Shown here: one piece after another, positions 45,576-55,287 of the stretch | Position numbering within the stretch: position 1 is the first letter of the stretch | Layout: each line of letters opens with the position of its first letter | Origin: Gammaproteobacteria bacterium | GTDB lineage: Bacteria > Pseudomonadota > Gammaproteobacteria > Pseudomonadales > Azotimanducaceae | Length of the DNA: 64,000 nucleotides | NCBI GenBank assembly: GCA_012269545.1 | Contig: JAAXKB010000036.1 | Coordinates: forward strand, 64,421 to 128,420 | Direction of reading: 5' to 3' | Program-made: the position numbers and the translations under genes | The notes under the pieces: model-generated | Database searches by the model: none | Told to the model about the DNA's origin: nothing | Seen by the model: only the letters and a program-made list of their open reading frames with translations

Positions 45576-46339
45576 TTGCCCTCAGCGTCAATCTGAACAA
45601 AATGGCGTTACTGAGGAACTCGAGAGACGGTGAGCGCCCGAGCGTTGTCGATGCTGCCCGGCAAGCCATAGCACAAGGGGCACTGGGCATAACCGTCCAT
45701 CCCCGCCCGGATCAAAGGCACATTCGACCAAACGATGTTTATGCGCTAGCCAACCTGCTGGCCAGCGACTATCCCCACATCGAATTCAACATTGAGGGCA
45801 ACCCTTTTGCCGGTGCCACCCCTGCCGGTTATCCCGGATTTCGCCACTTGGTCGATGTCACTAAACCGCATCAGGTCACTCTCGTGCCAGACAGCGACGA
45901 GCAGCTGACGTCGGATCACGGCTGGGATTTAGCCGTGCCGCAACCGGAGCTGAGAGCACAAATCGACGCATATACAGCCATAGGCTGTCGAGTCAGTCTG
46001 TTCATGGACCCCGTGGCTGAACAGATGGCAGCCGCGAAAGACCTAGGGGCTCATCGCATCGAATTCTATACCGGGCCCTACGCAGAGACCTATTGGGCTC
46101 ATGGGCCCGACGCGCCCCAAACCCAGCAGTGCTTCGCCAAGTTCTCTCAGGCTGCAGAAGCCGCGACAGCCGCTGGCCTTGGAATCAATGCAGGTCATGA
46201 TCTGGATCAAGAGAACCTTCCCCTATTCGCCACGCTGCCCGGCCTGCAAGAGGTATCTATCGGACACGCAATTATGTGTGAGTCCCTGCAGGACGGTTTT
46301 GCACCAACCATCACTCGCTATGTGGAGATACTGAAATGA
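45572..46339 (+). CDS. pdxJ: Pyridoxine 5'-phosphate synthase
   Basis: 255 residues, TIM barrel. ALSVNLNKMALLRNSRDG, GITVHPRPDQRHI and FNIEGNP are the family motifs, and GLGINAGHDL the late one. It condenses 1-deoxyxylulose 5-phosphate with aminoacetone phosphate in vitamin B6 synthesis. Overlaps both neighbours by 4 bases (ATGA), so it sits in a tight operon with yciB and the cyclophilin gene. Confidence 0.96.
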   Translation: MIALSVNLNKMALLRNSRDGERPSVVDAARQAIAQGALGITVHPRPDQRHIRPNDVYALANLLASDYPHIEFNIEGNPFAGATPAGYPGFRHLVDVTKPHQVTLVPDSDEQLTSDHGWDLAVPQPELRAQIDAYTAIGCRVSLFMDPVAEQMAAAKDLGAHRIEFYTGPYAETYWAHGPDAPQTQQCFAKFSQAAEAATAAGLGINAGHDLDQENLPLFATLPGLQEVSIGHAIMCESLQDGFAPTITRYVEILK

Positions 46340-46950
46340 CAATGAGCAATGCGCGCGCTGTGGCTGGATTTATCGCGCTCCTTGCGGCCACACTGCTGCT
46401 AACGCAACCTGTAGCAGCGGCCGACGAGGCTCCCGCGAAGCGGACTTACACCGAGAACCCACGCGTACTGATCGAAACCTCGCAGGGCAACATTGAGCTT
46501 GAGCTGCTGCCCAAATTCGCGCCCGCGCACGTCGACAATTTTCTCAATCTGGTCGAGCAGGAATTTTACCTCGGGTTGATTTTTCACCGGGTCATTCCGG
46601 GTTTTATGATCCAAGCGGGCGGTTACGATGCAGACATCAATTATCGTGAACACGAAGACGTTACGGTGCCTAACGAATCCTACAACGGACTGAAAAACCG
46701 AAGAGGGTCCGTCGCTGCAGCGCGGCTAGATGATCCAGATTCGGCAGATACCCAGTTCTTCATCAACGTCGAGAACAATGACTTCTTAGACGCTAAACCC
46801 AACAAGCCCGGTTATACGGTATTCGGGCGAGTGACGGATGGCTTCGACACCATCGAACGGATCGAGCTCAGCGATACACATTTGCGTAAGGGTATGGCTG
46901 GCGTGCCCGAAGAGCCCATTATCATTTTAGGGGTGAGCCTGCGTCCCTAA
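46336..46950 (+). CDS. Periplasmic cyclophilin-type peptidyl-prolyl isomerase
   Basis: 204 residues with a signal peptide (FIALLAATLLLTQPVAAADE) and a cyclophilin domain: FYLGLIFHRVIPGFMIQAGG, ADTQFFINVENNDFLD and YTVFGRVTDGFDTIERI. It speeds proline isomerisation in exported proteins. The gene starts inside the pdxJ stop. Active-site Arg (FHRV), Phe and Gln are present. Confidence 0.93.
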   Translation: MTMSNARAVAGFIALLAATLLLTQPVAAADEAPAKRTYTENPRVLIETSQGNIELELLPKFAPAHVDNFLNLVEQEFYLGLIFHRVIPGFMIQAGGYDADINYREHEDVTVPNESYNGLKNRRGSVAAARLDDPDSADTQFFINVENNDFLDAKPNKPGYTVFGRVTDGFDTIERIELSDTHLRKGMAGVPEEPIIILGVSLRP

Positions 46951-47028
46951 TCTCGATAACACGACCCGATCGTCGCTCCTGCAGCGAATTGATGTAGACT
47001 GTCGCCTTTTTAAGGCCCTCTTTTAGCC

Positions 47029-47706
47029 ATGCGAACCTTTTTTATCGCCCTAGCCAGCGCATTACTGCTGGCTTTCATCGTCATTCAGCTCAACGTTCTC
47101 TTTTTTGCTGACGATCAATTGACCTCCCAACATCACCTATCGTTACTGGTGCTGACGGTCATCGCTCTGCTTGCCAATGGGCTTTTTAACGCGAACCTCG
47201 CCCAGCGCAATGCGCCCGGCCGGGGCCGCGGGCGAGAGCGCAATCGTCGCGGCGACAAAAACAAAGGTCGCAGCGGCGACAAAAACGCCGCTCGGCACAA
47301 ACCGGCCAAGAACCCTGAGGGCGATGGCCGACGCCGGCAGGATCGCAACGACAAATCCAGGGGCGAACGGCGCGGAGCCAAGAGTGCCGGAGGCAGCAGC
47401 GTTCGTGACGATCGCGAACCGAAGTCTGCTGAACGAAGCGTGGAGAAAGAGCGTACTCCAGATCCAATTCCCGAGCCTGCCCCGGCAGACGCGGAACGCG
47501 GCAGCGTCAAGTGGTTCAATCGAACGAAGGGATACGGATTTATCGTGAGAGATTCTGGCGAAGAGATCTTCGTCCACCAACGCTGTGTGGTTCCGCAAGC
47601 CGAGGGTCAGCGCGGCAACCTCCGTGACGGGCAAGCAGTTTCATTCGTCGTGGTCGAACACGACAAAGGTGTTCAGGCCGACCGAGTCACCATACTGGAA
47701 AGCTAA
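47029..47706 (+). CDS. Membrane-anchored protein with C-terminal cold-shock domain
   Basis: 225 residues. Two N-terminal hydrophobic helices (about 4-27 and 38-55) are followed by a strongly basic, Arg/Gly/Asp-rich linker (about 60-140), a Pro/Glu stretch, and a cold-shock domain at the end with [20 protein letters not shown] and IFVHQ, matching RNP1 and RNP2. Most bacterial cold-shock proteins are single soluble domains of about 70 residues. The architecture would place an RNA-binding domain at the inner face of the membrane. It ends 1 base before argS. Confidence 0.85.
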   Translation: MRTFFIALASALLLAFIVIQLNVLFFADDQLTSQHHLSLLVLTVIALLANGLFNANLAQRNAPGRGRGRERNRRGDKNKGRSGDKNAARHKPAKNPEGDGRRRQDRNDKSRGERRGAKSAGGSSVRDDREPKSAERSVEKERTPDPIPEPAPADAERGSVKWFNRTKGYGFIVRDSGEEIFVHQRCVVPQAEGQRGNLRDGQAVSFVVVEHDKGVQADRVTILES

Positions 47707-47707
47707 A

Positions 47708-49414
47708 ATGCACATTCGCTCATTGCTCTGCGAGCGTATCGAAGCCGCTTTCTCTCGCTTGGGTCTCGAAGGCCATGCACTGCTGCAAGCAGCAAGCCGC
47801 CCGGAATTCGGCGACTACCAAGCCAATGGCGTTATGGCAGCGGCTAAACGCGCCGGCAGAAATCCCCAAGAGGTAGCCCAACAGGTCATCGACGCCCTTG
47901 ACTTGACCGACATTGCTCAAGACTTGTCCATTGCAGGCCCGGGCTTTATTAACATTACGCTGGCCCCGCAGTTCATTGCCCAAGCAAGCACGACACCAAG
48001 ACACAGCGCCGAACGTCACTGCGTGGTGGTCGATTATTCGGGGCCGAACCTGGCAAAAGAAATGCACGTCGGCCACCTGCGCAGCACCATTATCGGTGAC
48101 TGCATTGCCCGAGTGTTGGAGACCCTTGGCCACAAAGTAATCCGGCAAAACCACGTTGGCGATTGGGGCACTCAATTTGGCATGCTCCTGACGTTCATGG
48201 CAGAACAAGGTGCCAGCTCAGATTCCCTCGCAGATCTGGAAAACTTTTACCGAGAGGCCAAGCAACGATTCGATGACGATGAAGATTTTCAAGAGCGCAG
48301 CCGCAGGGCTGTGGTAGAGCTTCAGTCTGGTGATGCAGACATGCTGGTGCAGTGGCAAAAGTTTATCGATATTTCCATGTCCCACTGCCAAGGACTTTAT
48401 GACCGCCTCGGTATTGATCTCACTGACGCGGATATCGACGGTGAAAGCTCATATAACGACGACTTAAAACATACTGTAGATCATTTGGCCAAACAGGGAT
48501 TGCTGACGGAATCCGAAGGTGCCCAATGCGTCTTTTTGGACGAATTCAAAAGCAAAAAAGGCGAGCCGCAGCCTGTGATTGTGCAAAAGTCTGATGGCGG
48601 ATTTTTGTACTCCACATCTGATCTGGCCTGCCTGCGCCGCCGCGTAGGGGATTTCAAAGCTGACCGCGTGCTCTACTTCGTCGATGCTCGGCAGGCTTTG
48701 CATTTCAAGCAGGTTTTCGCGGTCGCGGCTGCCGCCGGGATCAGCAACGCAGGGGTTGAACTGGTGCATATGCCCTTTGGCACCATGCTGGGCAAGGACA
48801 ACAAACCGTTCAAAACACGACAGGGTGCTCTGGTGAAGCTGGCAGACCTGCTGGACGAGGCGGTGAAGCGCGCCGAGCAATTGCTCAAGGATCGAGAGGT
48901 TCAGCGCAAAAACCCCGATATCGACGATGCCGAACTGGCTGCGCTTGCCGAGACCATTGGCATCGGCGCGGTGAAATACGCGGATCTGTCCAAGAACCGC
49001 ACCAGTGATTACGTTTTTGATTGGGATCAGATGCTCAGTTTCGATGGCAATACTGCGCCTTACTTGCTGTATGCCTACTCGCGTACTCGCAGTATCTTCA
49101 CCCGTGGTGGCATTGACCCCAGCACACTGCCCGAGCACGTCGTGAGCGTGGACGAGCCGGAACGTCGGTTGGCCGTGGCGATTGCCGGCTACCAAGACTT
49201 GCTCGAGCAGGTCGCTCAAGATGGCTACCCTCATCAGTTGTGCGCCTATCTCTATGACCTGGCCGGCCGCTTCACCCAGTTTTACGAGCAATGCCCCATT
49301 CTCTCCAGCGAGGATGACACTAAGATCCGTCGTCTGGCGCTGACCAAACAAACCGGCGCTGTACTTTCCAACGGGTTACATCTGCTAGGCATCGGTGTTG
49401 CCGAACGGATGTAA
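47708..49414 (+). CDS. argS: Arginine--tRNA ligase
   Basis: 568 residues. The N-terminal Add-1 domain begins with HIRSLLCERIEAAF; the HIGH motif is in GPNLAKEMHVGHLRSTIIGD and the DALR anticodon-binding domain closes the protein with LAGRFTQFYEQCPIL. It charges tRNA-Arg. The start is the ATG one base after the preceding stop; longer forms run through that gene in another frame. Confidence 0.96.
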   Translation: MHIRSLLCERIEAAFSRLGLEGHALLQAASRPEFGDYQANGVMAAAKRAGRNPQEVAQQVIDALDLTDIAQDLSIAGPGFINITLAPQFIAQASTTPRHSAERHCVVVDYSGPNLAKEMHVGHLRSTIIGDCIARVLETLGHKVIRQNHVGDWGTQFGMLLTFMAEQGASSDSLADLENFYREAKQRFDDDEDFQERSRRAVVELQSGDADMLVQWQKFIDISMSHCQGLYDRLGIDLTDADIDGESSYNDDLKHTVDHLAKQGLLTESEGAQCVFLDEFKSKKGEPQPVIVQKSDGGFLYSTSDLACLRRRVGDFKADRVLYFVDARQALHFKQVFAVAAAAGISNAGVELVHMPFGTMLGKDNKPFKTRQGALVKLADLLDEAVKRAEQLLKDREVQRKNPDIDDAELAALAETIGIGAVKYADLSKNRTSDYVFDWDQMLSFDGNTAPYLLYAYSRTRSIFTRGGIDPSTLPEHVVSVDEPERRLAVAIAGYQDLLEQVAQDGYPHQLCAYLYDLAGRFTQFYEQCPILSSEDDTKIRRLALTKQTGAVLSNGLHLLGIGVAERM

Positions 49415-49474
49415 CCTGACGCCGTCGGCTAGCGCCTTTCGATAATCTGTAGACCGAGTCCGCGAGGAGGCTTT

Positions 49475-50323
49475 ATGTCACGTGCTTACCAGACTCTAAT
49501 TTCTGCCGATGAGCTGGCATCCCTGCTAGCAAACGAAACATCGGTGCGTGTGTTTGACTGCAGAGCACGACTGGGGCAACCCACTCGCGGCTCCGCGTTA
49601 TTCGCAGAGGGCCACATTCAAGGCGCCCTGCATGCAGATCTGGACACCCACTTGGCCGGCAAGCCGGGTGCTCAGGGAAGACATCCCCTGCCAACCCTCG
49701 ACACTTGGTTGCAACAAGTGCGTAACTGGGGACTGCGACATGACGAGCAAGTCGTTCTCTACGATGACGCCGGCGGCCAAATGGCCGCTCGGGGCTGGTG
49801 GATGTTTCGCTGGCTTGGTCATGAGGCAACTGCGGTTTTGGATGGCGGTTTGGGCCAATGGCAGCGGCCGCTGCAAACCGGCGCGGGCAAAGCACCCGCG
49901 CCAAGCAACTTCGAACCCAAAGAACCGTTAACCCGCCTATGGCAGGTTTCGGATGTAGAGAACAATCTGCGAACACCGACTCATGCCTTGGTAGATGCCC
50001 GCAGCGAGGTACGATTTCGCGGCGAACAGGAACCCATCGACCCCATCGCCGGTCATATTCCCGGCGCGATTTGTTTGCCCTCCACTGAGAATTTAACGGA
50101 CACCGGGCACTTCAAATCAGCCGCCGAGCTCCGCGAACGCTTTGCCCACGTCGCCGCACAGAGCTCTGTGTGTTATTGCGGGTCGGGCGTCACCGCTGCA
50201 CACAACGTATTAGCCATGCGTGTAGCCGGTCTGCCGGAAGCGGCTTTATACGTAGACTCTTGGAGCGGCTGGATCACTGACAGCAGCAGACCGATTGCAC
50301 CAAGCCCGACCAGTAACAGTTGA
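49475..50323 (+). CDS. sseA: 3-mercaptopyruvate sulfurtransferase (two-domain rhodanese)
   Basis: 282 residues with two rhodanese domains. The active-site loop in the second is CYCGSGVTAAHNV, where CGSGVT marks mercaptopyruvate sulfurtransferases rather than thiosulfate rhodanese. It moves sulfur from mercaptopyruvate to acceptors. AGGAGG is a perfect ribosome site. Confidence 0.92.
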   Translation: MSRAYQTLISADELASLLANETSVRVFDCRARLGQPTRGSALFAEGHIQGALHADLDTHLAGKPGAQGRHPLPTLDTWLQQVRNWGLRHDEQVVLYDDAGGQMAARGWWMFRWLGHEATAVLDGGLGQWQRPLQTGAGKAPAPSNFEPKEPLTRLWQVSDVENNLRTPTHALVDARSEVRFRGEQEPIDPIAGHIPGAICLPSTENLTDTGHFKSAAELRERFAHVAAQSSVCYCGSGVTAAHNVLAMRVAGLPEAALYVDSWSGWITDSSRPIAPSPTSNS

Positions 50324-50333
50324 ACCGGACGGA

Positions 50334-52133
50334 ATGGCACGTCACCGCGAGTACATAGCACCGGCTCAATTGAACTGGCAGGGCGAGCAGCCTGTTTCAA
50401 TCCAGTTCGACGACATCTACTTCAGCGCCGACGGCGAACAAGAAGTCCAGCGCGTATTCCTGCAGCCCAGCAAGGTTGTCGACCGGGCATCCGCATTGGC
50501 AAGCCCTTGGTTCACTATCGCTGAACTGGGATTTGGCAGTGGCCTGAACTTTATCGTCAGTGCTGATGAGGTGCTAAGGAAAACCGACAAGAACCTGCAT
50601 TTCATCAGCATCGAAGCTCACCCGCTAACGCCAAGCGACTGGCGCAAAGTCGCAGCTCTGCGCCCCCGCTCCGCAACCGCTCAGGCACTCGCTGAATCGC
50701 CCCCGCCCTTGCTCTCCGGCTGGCATCGACGATCCATGCATCAAGGGCGTATCCAGCTCAGCGTATTCCATGGAGATGTGACAGACGGACTCCGAGACTT
50801 AACCGAGTTTCAGCGCCAGCCCGTGGACGCATGGTTTTTGGACGGTTTCACACCAAGCAAAAATCCACTCATGTGGCAGCACAGCGTCTTCGAAACCGTT
50901 GCACGTTTGAGTAGCCGCGGCACCACGGTAGCCACATTCACGTCTGCAGGTCAGGTCCGCCGCGATCTCGCCAACCTTGGTTTCGCCATGACCAAGGTAG
51001 ACCAGCGTCCGTTCAAACGCGCCAGCCTGTTCGGAGAACTGGTTCGCGCAAACAACTCTAAAGCCCTGGCCGCGACGCCACCCCGACAGATCAATGTTCT
51101 GGGCGCCGGTATTGCCGGGGCCAGTGTTGCCCGACAGTTAGCTGAACTGGGTTTGAGCGTCACCGTCTACGACTCCTCCGGTGTCGCCAGCGGCGGATCG
51201 AAAATGGATGTCAGTGCGCTGCACGCACGCCTGCTCGGCGACGAAAGTCCCGCTGCCGAATTCCGCGCGCGAGCCTTTCACCACGCGCAATCCGTGCACA
51301 AACACTACGCGGCGTTTCGCCGCACCGGGGCACTGCAGCTGGCACTCAACGAACAAGAGCTGAAAAAACTGCAGCGCATTCAGGCGGTCTATCGACCGGA
51401 CGGTTTGAGCACTGAAGAGGACGATTGGCTCAGCTACCGACATGCCGCGGACTTGGATACTGATTCCCAGATTGACGCCTTGGGCGGCCTGTACTTCAGG
51501 GATGCTGGCTTGGTGGATCTGCCATCGCTCTGCCATACCCTACTGGAACACAGCCGCATACAGCTGATTGCTGAAGCAAAACAGCCGCGGGAGCAGGAAA
51601 ACTGGGTTATCGCATGCGGCACCAGCAGCCGCGATTTCAGCCTTGGCGTGCCCCTAGAAATCGGCAGCGTGTGGGGCCAGCTAGATTGGATCAAACCGAC
51701 CGCTGCGCATCTGCCAAACCCGATCGTCGGCAACGGCTATGCTATTCCGGGAGAGGACGCTTGGGTAATTGGCAGCAGCTACGAGTATCGTCCTTGGCAG
51801 CCGGAACAGGCTACCCAGTACAACATCGATGCTAACCGCCGGTTTATCGGAACTGCGGACGTATCCCCGTTGCAGCATAAGCGTGCTGCACGATGTGTTT
51901 CCAGCGATCGCGACCCGGTCATTGGGCAGTTGCGCGAGAACCGATGGATCAGCACCGCCCACGGATCATTGGGTACCAGTTCCGCGCCCTTGGCAGCCGC
52001 CATCATTGGCAGTGATCTGATGGGATGGGTACCGCCGGTTTCCCGGCGGGTTCTCGCCTGCGTGGAGCCAAGGCGATTTATCGAGCGTCAGGCCCGACGC
52101 GGGGTCAAAATTGTTGGCCCCGCACCTGATTAG
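50334..52133 (+). CDS. mnmC: Bifunctional tRNA mnm5s2U34 enzyme MnmC
   Basis: 599 residues. The N-terminal methyltransferase (1-245) has AELGFGSGLNFIVSADE and the family motif WFLDGFTPSKNPLMW. The C-terminal FAD oxidase starts at INVLGAGIAGASVARQLAEL and ends with a DRDPVIGQL segment. It removes the carboxymethyl group and methylates nm5s2U34 in tRNA wobble positions. ATG 50334 follows GGA and is preferred over TTG 50295, which overlaps sseA. Confidence 0.94.
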   Translation: MARHREYIAPAQLNWQGEQPVSIQFDDIYFSADGEQEVQRVFLQPSKVVDRASALASPWFTIAELGFGSGLNFIVSADEVLRKTDKNLHFISIEAHPLTPSDWRKVAALRPRSATAQALAESPPPLLSGWHRRSMHQGRIQLSVFHGDVTDGLRDLTEFQRQPVDAWFLDGFTPSKNPLMWQHSVFETVARLSSRGTTVATFTSAGQVRRDLANLGFAMTKVDQRPFKRASLFGELVRANNSKALAATPPRQINVLGAGIAGASVARQLAELGLSVTVYDSSGVASGGSKMDVSALHARLLGDESPAAEFRARAFHHAQSVHKHYAAFRRTGALQLALNEQELKKLQRIQAVYRPDGLSTEEDDWLSYRHAADLDTDSQIDALGGLYFRDAGLVDLPSLCHTLLEHSRIQLIAEAKQPREQENWVIACGTSSRDFSLGVPLEIGSVWGQLDWIKPTAAHLPNPIVGNGYAIPGEDAWVIGSSYEYRPWQPEQATQYNIDANRRFIGTADVSPLQHKRAARCVSSDRDPVIGQLRENRWISTAHGSLGTSSAPLAAAIIGSDLMGWVPPVSRRVLACVEPRRFIERQARRGVKIVGPAPD

Positions 52134-52140
52134 GGGCGCT

Positions 52141-53334
52141 CTATGCGCCCTTGATGACCCGCACATCGATCACGCTTTCAATATCGCGAATGGCCTTTAA
52201 CAAGCCTTCGTCTGGTGCTTCAGACAGATCGATCAGGTTGTACGCCAGATCATCGCGGCTTTTGTTGATCAAGTCGATCACGTTGATGTTGCGCTCGCCC
52301 AGCACTGCTGTCATCTGGCCCAACATGCCCGGGACGTTATGGTTACTGATCGCCAGCCGATAGCCGTCTACGGCTTCAAGGCTCACCGCAGGGAAATTTA
52401 CCGAATTCACGATGCTGCCGGTTTCCAGAAATCTGATCAGCTGGTTTGCTGCCATTACCGCACAGTTCTCTTCGGCTTCGTCGGTGCTGGCACCCAAGTG
52501 AGGCGTCAGCATCACCCGCGGATGATCAATCAAACCCGGCACAGGGAAATCAGCAACGTAGCGGCCCAAGTGGCCACTTTCCAGCGACGCCTTAAGCGCG
52601 GCGGCATCCACGATCGGCTGTCGTGCGAAATTCAATAACACGCTGCCCGGCTTGAAAGACTGCAGGGCTTCGGCATTGATCATGCCCTCGGTGGCTGGAA
52701 TTTGCGGAACGTGCAAAGTAACGTAGTCAGCACGCGCGAAGAGGCTGGGCAGGTTTTGCATACGCTCAACATCTGAAGGCAAACGCCAGGCCGCATCCAC
52801 TGACAAAGCCGGATCGTAACCCAACACATTCATGCCCAAGTCCAAGGCCGCGCGAGCCACCATGGAGCCGATCGCACCGAGACCAACAACGCCAAGCGTT
52901 TTGCCGATCAGCTCTCGCCCTTTAAACTTCTTCTTCTCCCCTTCAACGAGCTTGTTGAGTTCTGCCTCATCGCTGACATCGGTTAACGAGCGCACGTATT
53001 GAATACCGCCAAAGACGTCCCGGGATGCCAATAGCATCGCGGTTAGCACCAGCTCTTTGACCGAGTTGGCATTCGCACCGGGCGTATTGAACACGACAAT
53101 GCCTTCTTGGCTACAGGCCTCTACCGGAACATTGTTGACGCCAGCGCCCGCTCGGGCTATCGCCCGCAGCCCCGGAGTCAGTTCGTCAACGGCAAGCTTA
53201 TGGCTACGCAACAATATGCCGTCTGGGTTCTGTGCATCGGGGCCAACGTTGTAATCGCCGGCAGCAAAACGTTGCAGTCCAGCCGGAGCAATCGCGTTAT
53301 AGGTCTTGATGTTGTGCGGGTTACTTTTGTCCAT
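52141..53334 (-). CDS. D-3-phosphoglycerate dehydrogenase (short, clostridial-like type)
   Basis: 397 residues. ARAGAGVNNVPVEACSQEGI and FNTPGANANSVKELVL match the short dehydrogenase group common in clostridia and Bacteroidetes; GVVGLGAIGSMVARAALDLG binds NAD, PHLGASTDEAEENCAVM contains the catalytic His, and a C-terminal ACT domain follows. The usual RG at the catalytic Arg is RQ. It oxidises 3-phosphoglycerate, the first step to serine, and would feed SerC in this window. Distinct from the E. coli SerA type. Confidence 0.93.
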   Translation of the reverse strand: MDKSNPHNIKTYNAIAPAGLQRFAAGDYNVGPDAQNPDGILLRSHKLAVDELTPGLRAIARAGAGVNNVPVEACSQEGIVVFNTPGANANSVKELVLTAMLLASRDVFGGIQYVRSLTDVSDEAELNKLVEGEKKKFKGRELIGKTLGVVGLGAIGSMVARAALDLGMNVLGYDPALSVDAAWRLPSDVERMQNLPSLFARADYVTLHVPQIPATEGMINAEALQSFKPGSVLLNFARQPIVDAAALKASLESGHLGRYVADFPVPGLIDHPRVMLTPHLGASTDEAEENCAVMAANQLIRFLETGSIVNSVNFPAVSLEAVDGYRLAISNHNVPGMLGQMTAVLGERNINVIDLINKSRDDLAYNLIDLSEAPDEGLLKAIRDIESVIDVRVIKGA

Positions 53335-53399
53335 AGCTTGTGCAATTTGTGAGGGAGCGGCACGTTAGGCATGCACCCGTAAGATGTCAAGAAGACGCG

Positions 53400-54527
53400 T
53401 TAGGCCGAGGACAAACTGAGAATTTCCTCGACCAACTTGGCGACCGCATCCGCTGCCCCGTGTTCGGCCATCGCAGCCGCATAAGTCTCGCTGTGCTCAG
53501 ACAAACTCGACAGCGCAGCGAGCAAGCGTTCGCTGCTTAATTCCTCTTCTTCAACCACTTCGCTCCAGCCCTGAGCCAACGCGTATTGCGCATTGGCCAG
53601 CTGATCCCCTCGAGAACCCCCAGCCGGTAAGGGCACCAACACATTGGGTTTACCCAGCGCCACCCATTCAAACAGCGCATTGGCACCAGCGCGGGAAATC
53701 ACCAGATCCGCACTGGCCAGCAAATCACCCCAGCCGGCATCGACGAATTCAAGCTGAACATAACTCGGCTGGCTCACGTTAACCGTCTTTCCCGCGCCGC
53801 ATACATGCACGACGAAAAATCGCTCTGTCAGCGCATCCAGATTATCCCGGATGATCCGATTCAAACCCTCCGCGCCCAAACTGCCGCCGGTGATCAGCAA
53901 AACCGTTTGGTCCGCATCTATGCCATACCGTTCGCGTGCAAGGGCAGCATTCCCCGTCAAAAGCGAATCCCGCACAGGCGTACCGGTGACTACCTGCCGG
54001 CCCTTATATTCTGAGAAGTAACCGGAAAATCGTGTGCCACTGAAACTGGTACAAAGGGTTTTGATAAACGGCAGGCTCAGACGATTTGCCAAACCCGGCG
54101 TCAGATCGGATTCGTGGGCCACCACCGGAATACCCAGCAGCCACGCAGCAAAGACTGGAGGCAAGGACACAAAGCCGCCCTTGGAGAACAGCGCGCTGGG
54201 CCTGATACGCCGCAGGACCAAGAAGGATTCCACCACTGCCCACGCAATGCGAAAGGGGTCGGTAAAATTCTGTACAGAAAAGTAACGCCGCAGCTTGCCC
54301 GCCGAAATGCCGTGAAAAGTTATCTGGCGATCTCCTAAGTAACCTTGCTCCAAACCACTGCGAGTACCAATAAAATGCACGGCATGGCCCCGGGCCAACA
54401 GCGCATCCGCCACTGGCAGCGCCGGAATAACATGACCTGCACTGCCTCCACCTGTGATGACTAAAGGTTTTGATTCGGCCGCTGTCATACCGCTCTGGGA
54501 GACTGGTTGAGACTGGGGTTCGCTCAT
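53400..54527 (-). CDS. MurG-type N-acetylglucosaminyltransferase with Firmicutes-like motifs
   Basis: 375 residues, GT-B fold of family GT28. The N-terminal glycine-rich loop is TGGGSAGHVIPALPVADAL, and the donor motifs are LITGGSLGAEGLN and ISRAGANALFEW. The segment FHGISAGKLRRYFSVQNFTD and FSKGGFVSLPPVFAAWLLG with HESDLTPGLANR resemble Bacillus/Enterococcus MurG, not the proteobacterial form. MurG adds GlcNAc to lipid I to make lipid II. No dcw-cluster neighbours are present. The first 13 residues are a Ser/Gln-rich leader; ATG 54488 is a possible shorter start. Confidence 0.88.
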   Translation of the reverse strand: MSEPQSQPVSQSGMTAAESKPLVITGGGSAGHVIPALPVADALLARGHAVHFIGTRSGLEQGYLGDRQITFHGISAGKLRRYFSVQNFTDPFRIAWAVVESFLVLRRIRPSALFSKGGFVSLPPVFAAWLLGIPVVAHESDLTPGLANRLSLPFIKTLCTSFSGTRFSGYFSEYKGRQVVTGTPVRDSLLTGNAALARERYGIDADQTVLLITGGSLGAEGLNRIIRDNLDALTERFFVVHVCGAGKTVNVSQPSYVQLEFVDAGWGDLLASADLVISRAGANALFEWVALGKPNVLVPLPAGGSRGDQLANAQYALAQGWSEVVEEEELSSERLLAALSSLSEHSETYAAAMAEHGAADAVAKLVEEILSLSSA

Positions 54528-54561
54528 GATGGCTTTCTTGATCAGTGTCTGGAAGGTAAAT

Positions 54562-55287
54562 CTAATAACCCAGTACCGATTTTAACAACGGTACCGTCAG
54601 CAAACGTTTGTGTTGCAGCGTAGCCTGATCCAACCGCTCCAGATCGGCCAAAAGCTGATCAATTCCGCGCGGCCCGCGGCGCAGCCAGTATTCGACAACG
54701 GCGTCGGTCAAGTGGTAACCCCGATCGTCGGCTCGACGGCGCAAAACTTCGCATTTTTCCTCATCTGTCAGCGGATGTAGCTGATGGTGCGCCAGCGCGC
54801 GCAATCGCGAATTCAAATCAGCTAGGCCAAACACGAGCTGACCGGCGGTCTGCCGGTGGGCGACGAGCAGCCGCCTGTGCACCGCTCCATCACTGTCATG
54901 CAGCGTGTTGTACAAACCCATCAACACCTCTTCGGCAGCGGGTTCGTTGCGCAGCCCCGCTACATGATCCACCGCCACAGTAATCGAGAAATCCAAGGCT
55001 TCACGTATCCGCACAAGCAACTCGTTTGCCCGCAACGCAAATCGCTCGGGCCCAAGCGCAGCGACATCCAGATAGGCCTGCAAATGCCCGGCTTGCGCCG
55101 CAGCCAAACAGCTGGCCTGCAGCAAATGAGTTTTGCCACAAACATCTTCGCCGCACAGCCAGAGCCCAGAAAACCCTTTGGGAAATGACACGAGGGCATC
55201 GCACAGTTCACGATTACTGCCGACAACAAAATTCGCCATACGCAGTTGGTGTGGCGCATCGATGGGTAAAACAGCCTGACCGCTCAA
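54562..55287 (-). CDS. hda: DnaA regulatory inactivator Hda
   Basis: 241 residues, an AAA+ protein like DnaA domain III. The N-terminal clamp-binding region includes QAVLPIDAPHQLRMANFV, the P-loop is GEDVCGKTHLLQ, and the sensor region DLNSRLRALAHHQL follows. With the loaded beta clamp it stimulates ATP hydrolysis by DnaA and prevents re-initiation. Overlaps the CDP-alcohol gene by 4 bases, as often seen with the DUF2066 operon. Confidence 0.94.
   Translation of the reverse strand: MSGQAVLPIDAPHQLRMANFVVGSNRELCDALVSFPKGFSGLWLCGEDVCGKTHLLQASCLAAAQAGHLQAYLDVAALGPERFALRANELLVRIREALDFSITVAVDHVAGLRNEPAAEEVLMGLYNTLHDSDGAVHRRLLVAHRQTAGQLVFGLADLNSRLRALAHHQLHPLTDEEKCEVLRRRADDRGYHLTDAVVEYWLRRGPRGIDQLLADLERLDQATLQHKRLLTVPLLKSVLGY

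Noticed and set aside
48464-49351. 295-residue reading frame opposite argS
   Set aside because: Antisense to a certain synthetase gene with no family features.
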